A stretch of 7,515 bases of DNA, from NCBI GenBank assembly GCA_007123195.1, contig SKLO01000268.1:1-7515 (forward strand), written 5' to 3'. Position numbers and translations under genes: made by a program. The notes beneath the pieces were generated by a model that saw nothing but the letters and a program-made list of their open reading frames with translations, was not told the DNA's origin and made no database searches. The stretch comes from Verrucomicrobiales bacterium. GTDB taxonomy: Bacteria; Verrucomicrobiota; Verrucomicrobiia; Verrucomicrobiales; SKLO01. This document shows, in pieces, positions 6,460 to 7,515 of the stretch. Position 1 is the stretch's first letter; each line of letters starts with the position of its first letter.

Positions 6460-7515
6460 CTACCGATCACCCCCCAGATCCGCCGCCACCGCAATCATCC
6501 GCGCCAACTGACGACGGGCCGCGGTGCCGTCGAGCGCCTCGCTCCGCCCCATCTCCAACAAGCGCGCGTAGCCGTCCGCCGGCAAATCGCCGCCCAGAAT
6601 CAACGCCAGTTCGGCCGCCGCCGCAGCCGCCTTGAAATCATCGCTGGCCTGTTGCCAGTCGATCCCCGCCCCCCCAGCTGCGGCCACCGCCGCCATCGGC
6701 ATGAACGCCTCGCCACCTCCCAAATCCACCGGCTCCAACCGGAACCTCAACAAATCCCCTGCTCCCGCATCCGGACGACGGCGCACCTCGGCCAGCGCAG
6801 TCACCGTGTAACTGTCGGGCTCGGCCAATTCGCTGACGCCATCGCCGGCACCTCCACCAGCGGCAGTTCCCACCACCGCCGGGTCAGGTCCTGTGCGATC
6901 AAAGCCCAGCAGCCGGAAGGCATCCACCAACTCGGGATTGGGCTCCACCAGCACCTGCGCACCGCGACGAAACTGCCGCAACCGCTCGCCCTCCAAACGC
7001 ACCTGGACCTGCACCAGTTCATGTCCCGGCGCCCAAGGCGCGGTCGCCACCTCGGAAGCCAGCCAGATTCCCGGCATCACCTCGTCCACCGACCGCCCGG
7101 TCGCCTCGCCGTCGTCCCCCTCCGCGGCCGACGCCAGCATCGGGGCGTTGACCGCATTGACCCACTGTTCGCTCCGCACCAGCCCCGGTTCGGGCAATTC
7201 GCCGCGCTCGACCAAGGCCGCGCGCGCCAGATCAAATCCGGCGTCATCGACCCACAACGGGAAGGCCGCCGCCGGCCATACGCCGGCACCCGCGTCGGCC
7301 GACGCCATCACCGCCCCGGCCCCGCCGGACAGCGGCCACCAGCCGCCGCCGGCATTGTCCTGGTCAAACCCCGACGGCAACCGCCGCACAGCCACTGCGG
7401 GCTCGTCAGCGTCCGCCGCGGCCCGGCCAACCCCGGTCCCGGGCGCGTCCAGGAACCGCACGTTCATCACCGGCGACTCGTCGGGCGCCTCCTGCTGCCC
7501 GGCCGCCGCCGCCAC
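6460..7515 (-). CDS. YfbK-like protein lacking the von Willebrand A domain (N-terminus beyond window)
   Basis: Seen: 351 codons ending at the TAG at 6462-6460. The frame is open at the right edge; the GTG at 7515 is probably internal. After an Ala/Gly/Asp-rich stretch (about 1-84), residues 85-126 contain FPLWVDDAGFDLARAALV, GELPEPGLVRSEQWVNAVNA. Residues 154-176 read SEVATAPWAPGHELVQVQVR. Residues 178-345 contain VLVEPNPELVDAFRLLGFDR, YTVTALAEV, ASDDFKAAAAAAELAL and a helical end. Known: these match the YfbK N-terminal block (PLSTFSxDVDTASY, LPPPDAVRxEExxNYF, PWNPxHxLL) and the C-terminal DUF3520 block (VEFNPxxVxxYRLIGYENR, HxVTALYE, ASxDFxFAAAVAxF). In canonical YfbK a VWA domain of nearly 200 residues lies between them. 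Here the blocks are almost adjacent, and no DxSxS metal-site motif occurs. Function unknown; YfbK proteins are usually membrane-linked. Acidic, Ala-rich insertions and loss of consensus residues suggest a diverged lineage-specific form. Confidence 0.8.
   Translation of the reverse strand: MAAAAGQQEAPDESPVMNVRFLDAPGTGVGRAAADADEPAVAVRRLPSGFDQDNAGGGWWPLSGGAGAVMASADAGAGVWPAAAFPLWVDDAGFDLARAALVERGELPEPGLVRSEQWVNAVNAPMLASAAEGDDGEATGRSVDEVMPGIWLASEVATAPWAPGHELVQVQVRLEGERLRQFRRGAQVLVEPNPELVDAFRLLGFDRTGPDPAVVGTAAGGGAGDGVSELAEPDSYTVTALAEVRRRPDAGAGDLLRFRLEPVDLGGGEAFMPMAAVAAAGGAGIDWQQASDDFKAAAAAAELALILGGDLPADGYARLLEMGRSEALDGTAARRQLARMIAVAADLGGDR

Noticed and set aside
6351..6494. N-terminal extension of the PQQ-like protein from a TTG at 6494
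   Set aside because: It would overlap the end of the YfbK-like gene and bury the export signal about 80 residues in. The ATG at 6350 has a reasonable Shine-Dalgarno.
6600..6720. GCC-rich repetitive stretch encoding Ala runs in the YfbK-like gene
   Set aside because: The triplet bias reflects alanine codons in a GC-rich genome; there are no regular repeat units beyond that.

Overview
The window is GC-rich bacterial DNA. All four genes I can support lie on the minus strand, so transcription runs from position 7515 towards position 1. The best taxonomic clue is the leftmost gene, which matches my recollection of the A protein of the 'Verru_Chthon' cassette, a four-gene set of pilin-like secreted proteins described from Verrucomicrobia (Verrucomicrobium, Chthoniobacter). 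The exported PQQ-type beta-propeller with a 'WPHWRGP' start and the DUF6528-like propeller fit the same phylum. I infer a high-GC member of Verrucomicrobiota, without naming a genus.

Layout in order of transcription. (1) 7515-6460 is the C-terminal 351 residues of a YfbK-like protein whose N-terminus lies beyond the right edge. It has the N- and C-terminal YfbK homology blocks, but the von Willebrand A domain that normally separates them is missing. (2) 6350-4953 is an exported PQQ-like beta-propeller of 465 residues. (3) 4902-3790 is a second exported propeller, DUF6528-like, of 370 residues, starting 50 bases after the previous stop. (4) 3789-3652 is a short intergenic stretch, more AT-rich than the genes. 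It carries a perfect 17-base palindrome over a candidate promoter. (5) 3651-1 is the giant Verru_Chthon A-like reading frame, with 1217 codons open to the left edge and the C-terminus outside the window.

Genes 2 and 3 probably form one transcript. The YfbK-like gene may be co-transcribed with them (109-base gap, no convincing terminator), but this is less certain. The Verru_Chthon A gene looks like a separate unit with its own repressor-style control region. It would be expected to lead into further cassette genes (B, C, D) to the left. All four products appear to act in or beyond the cell envelope, but nothing in the sequence proves that they work together.

I see no tRNA, rRNA, CRISPR array, insertion sequence or attachment site. 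Long plus-strand open frames exist but are antisense shadows of the four genes. No stretch over 300 bases lacks a gene.
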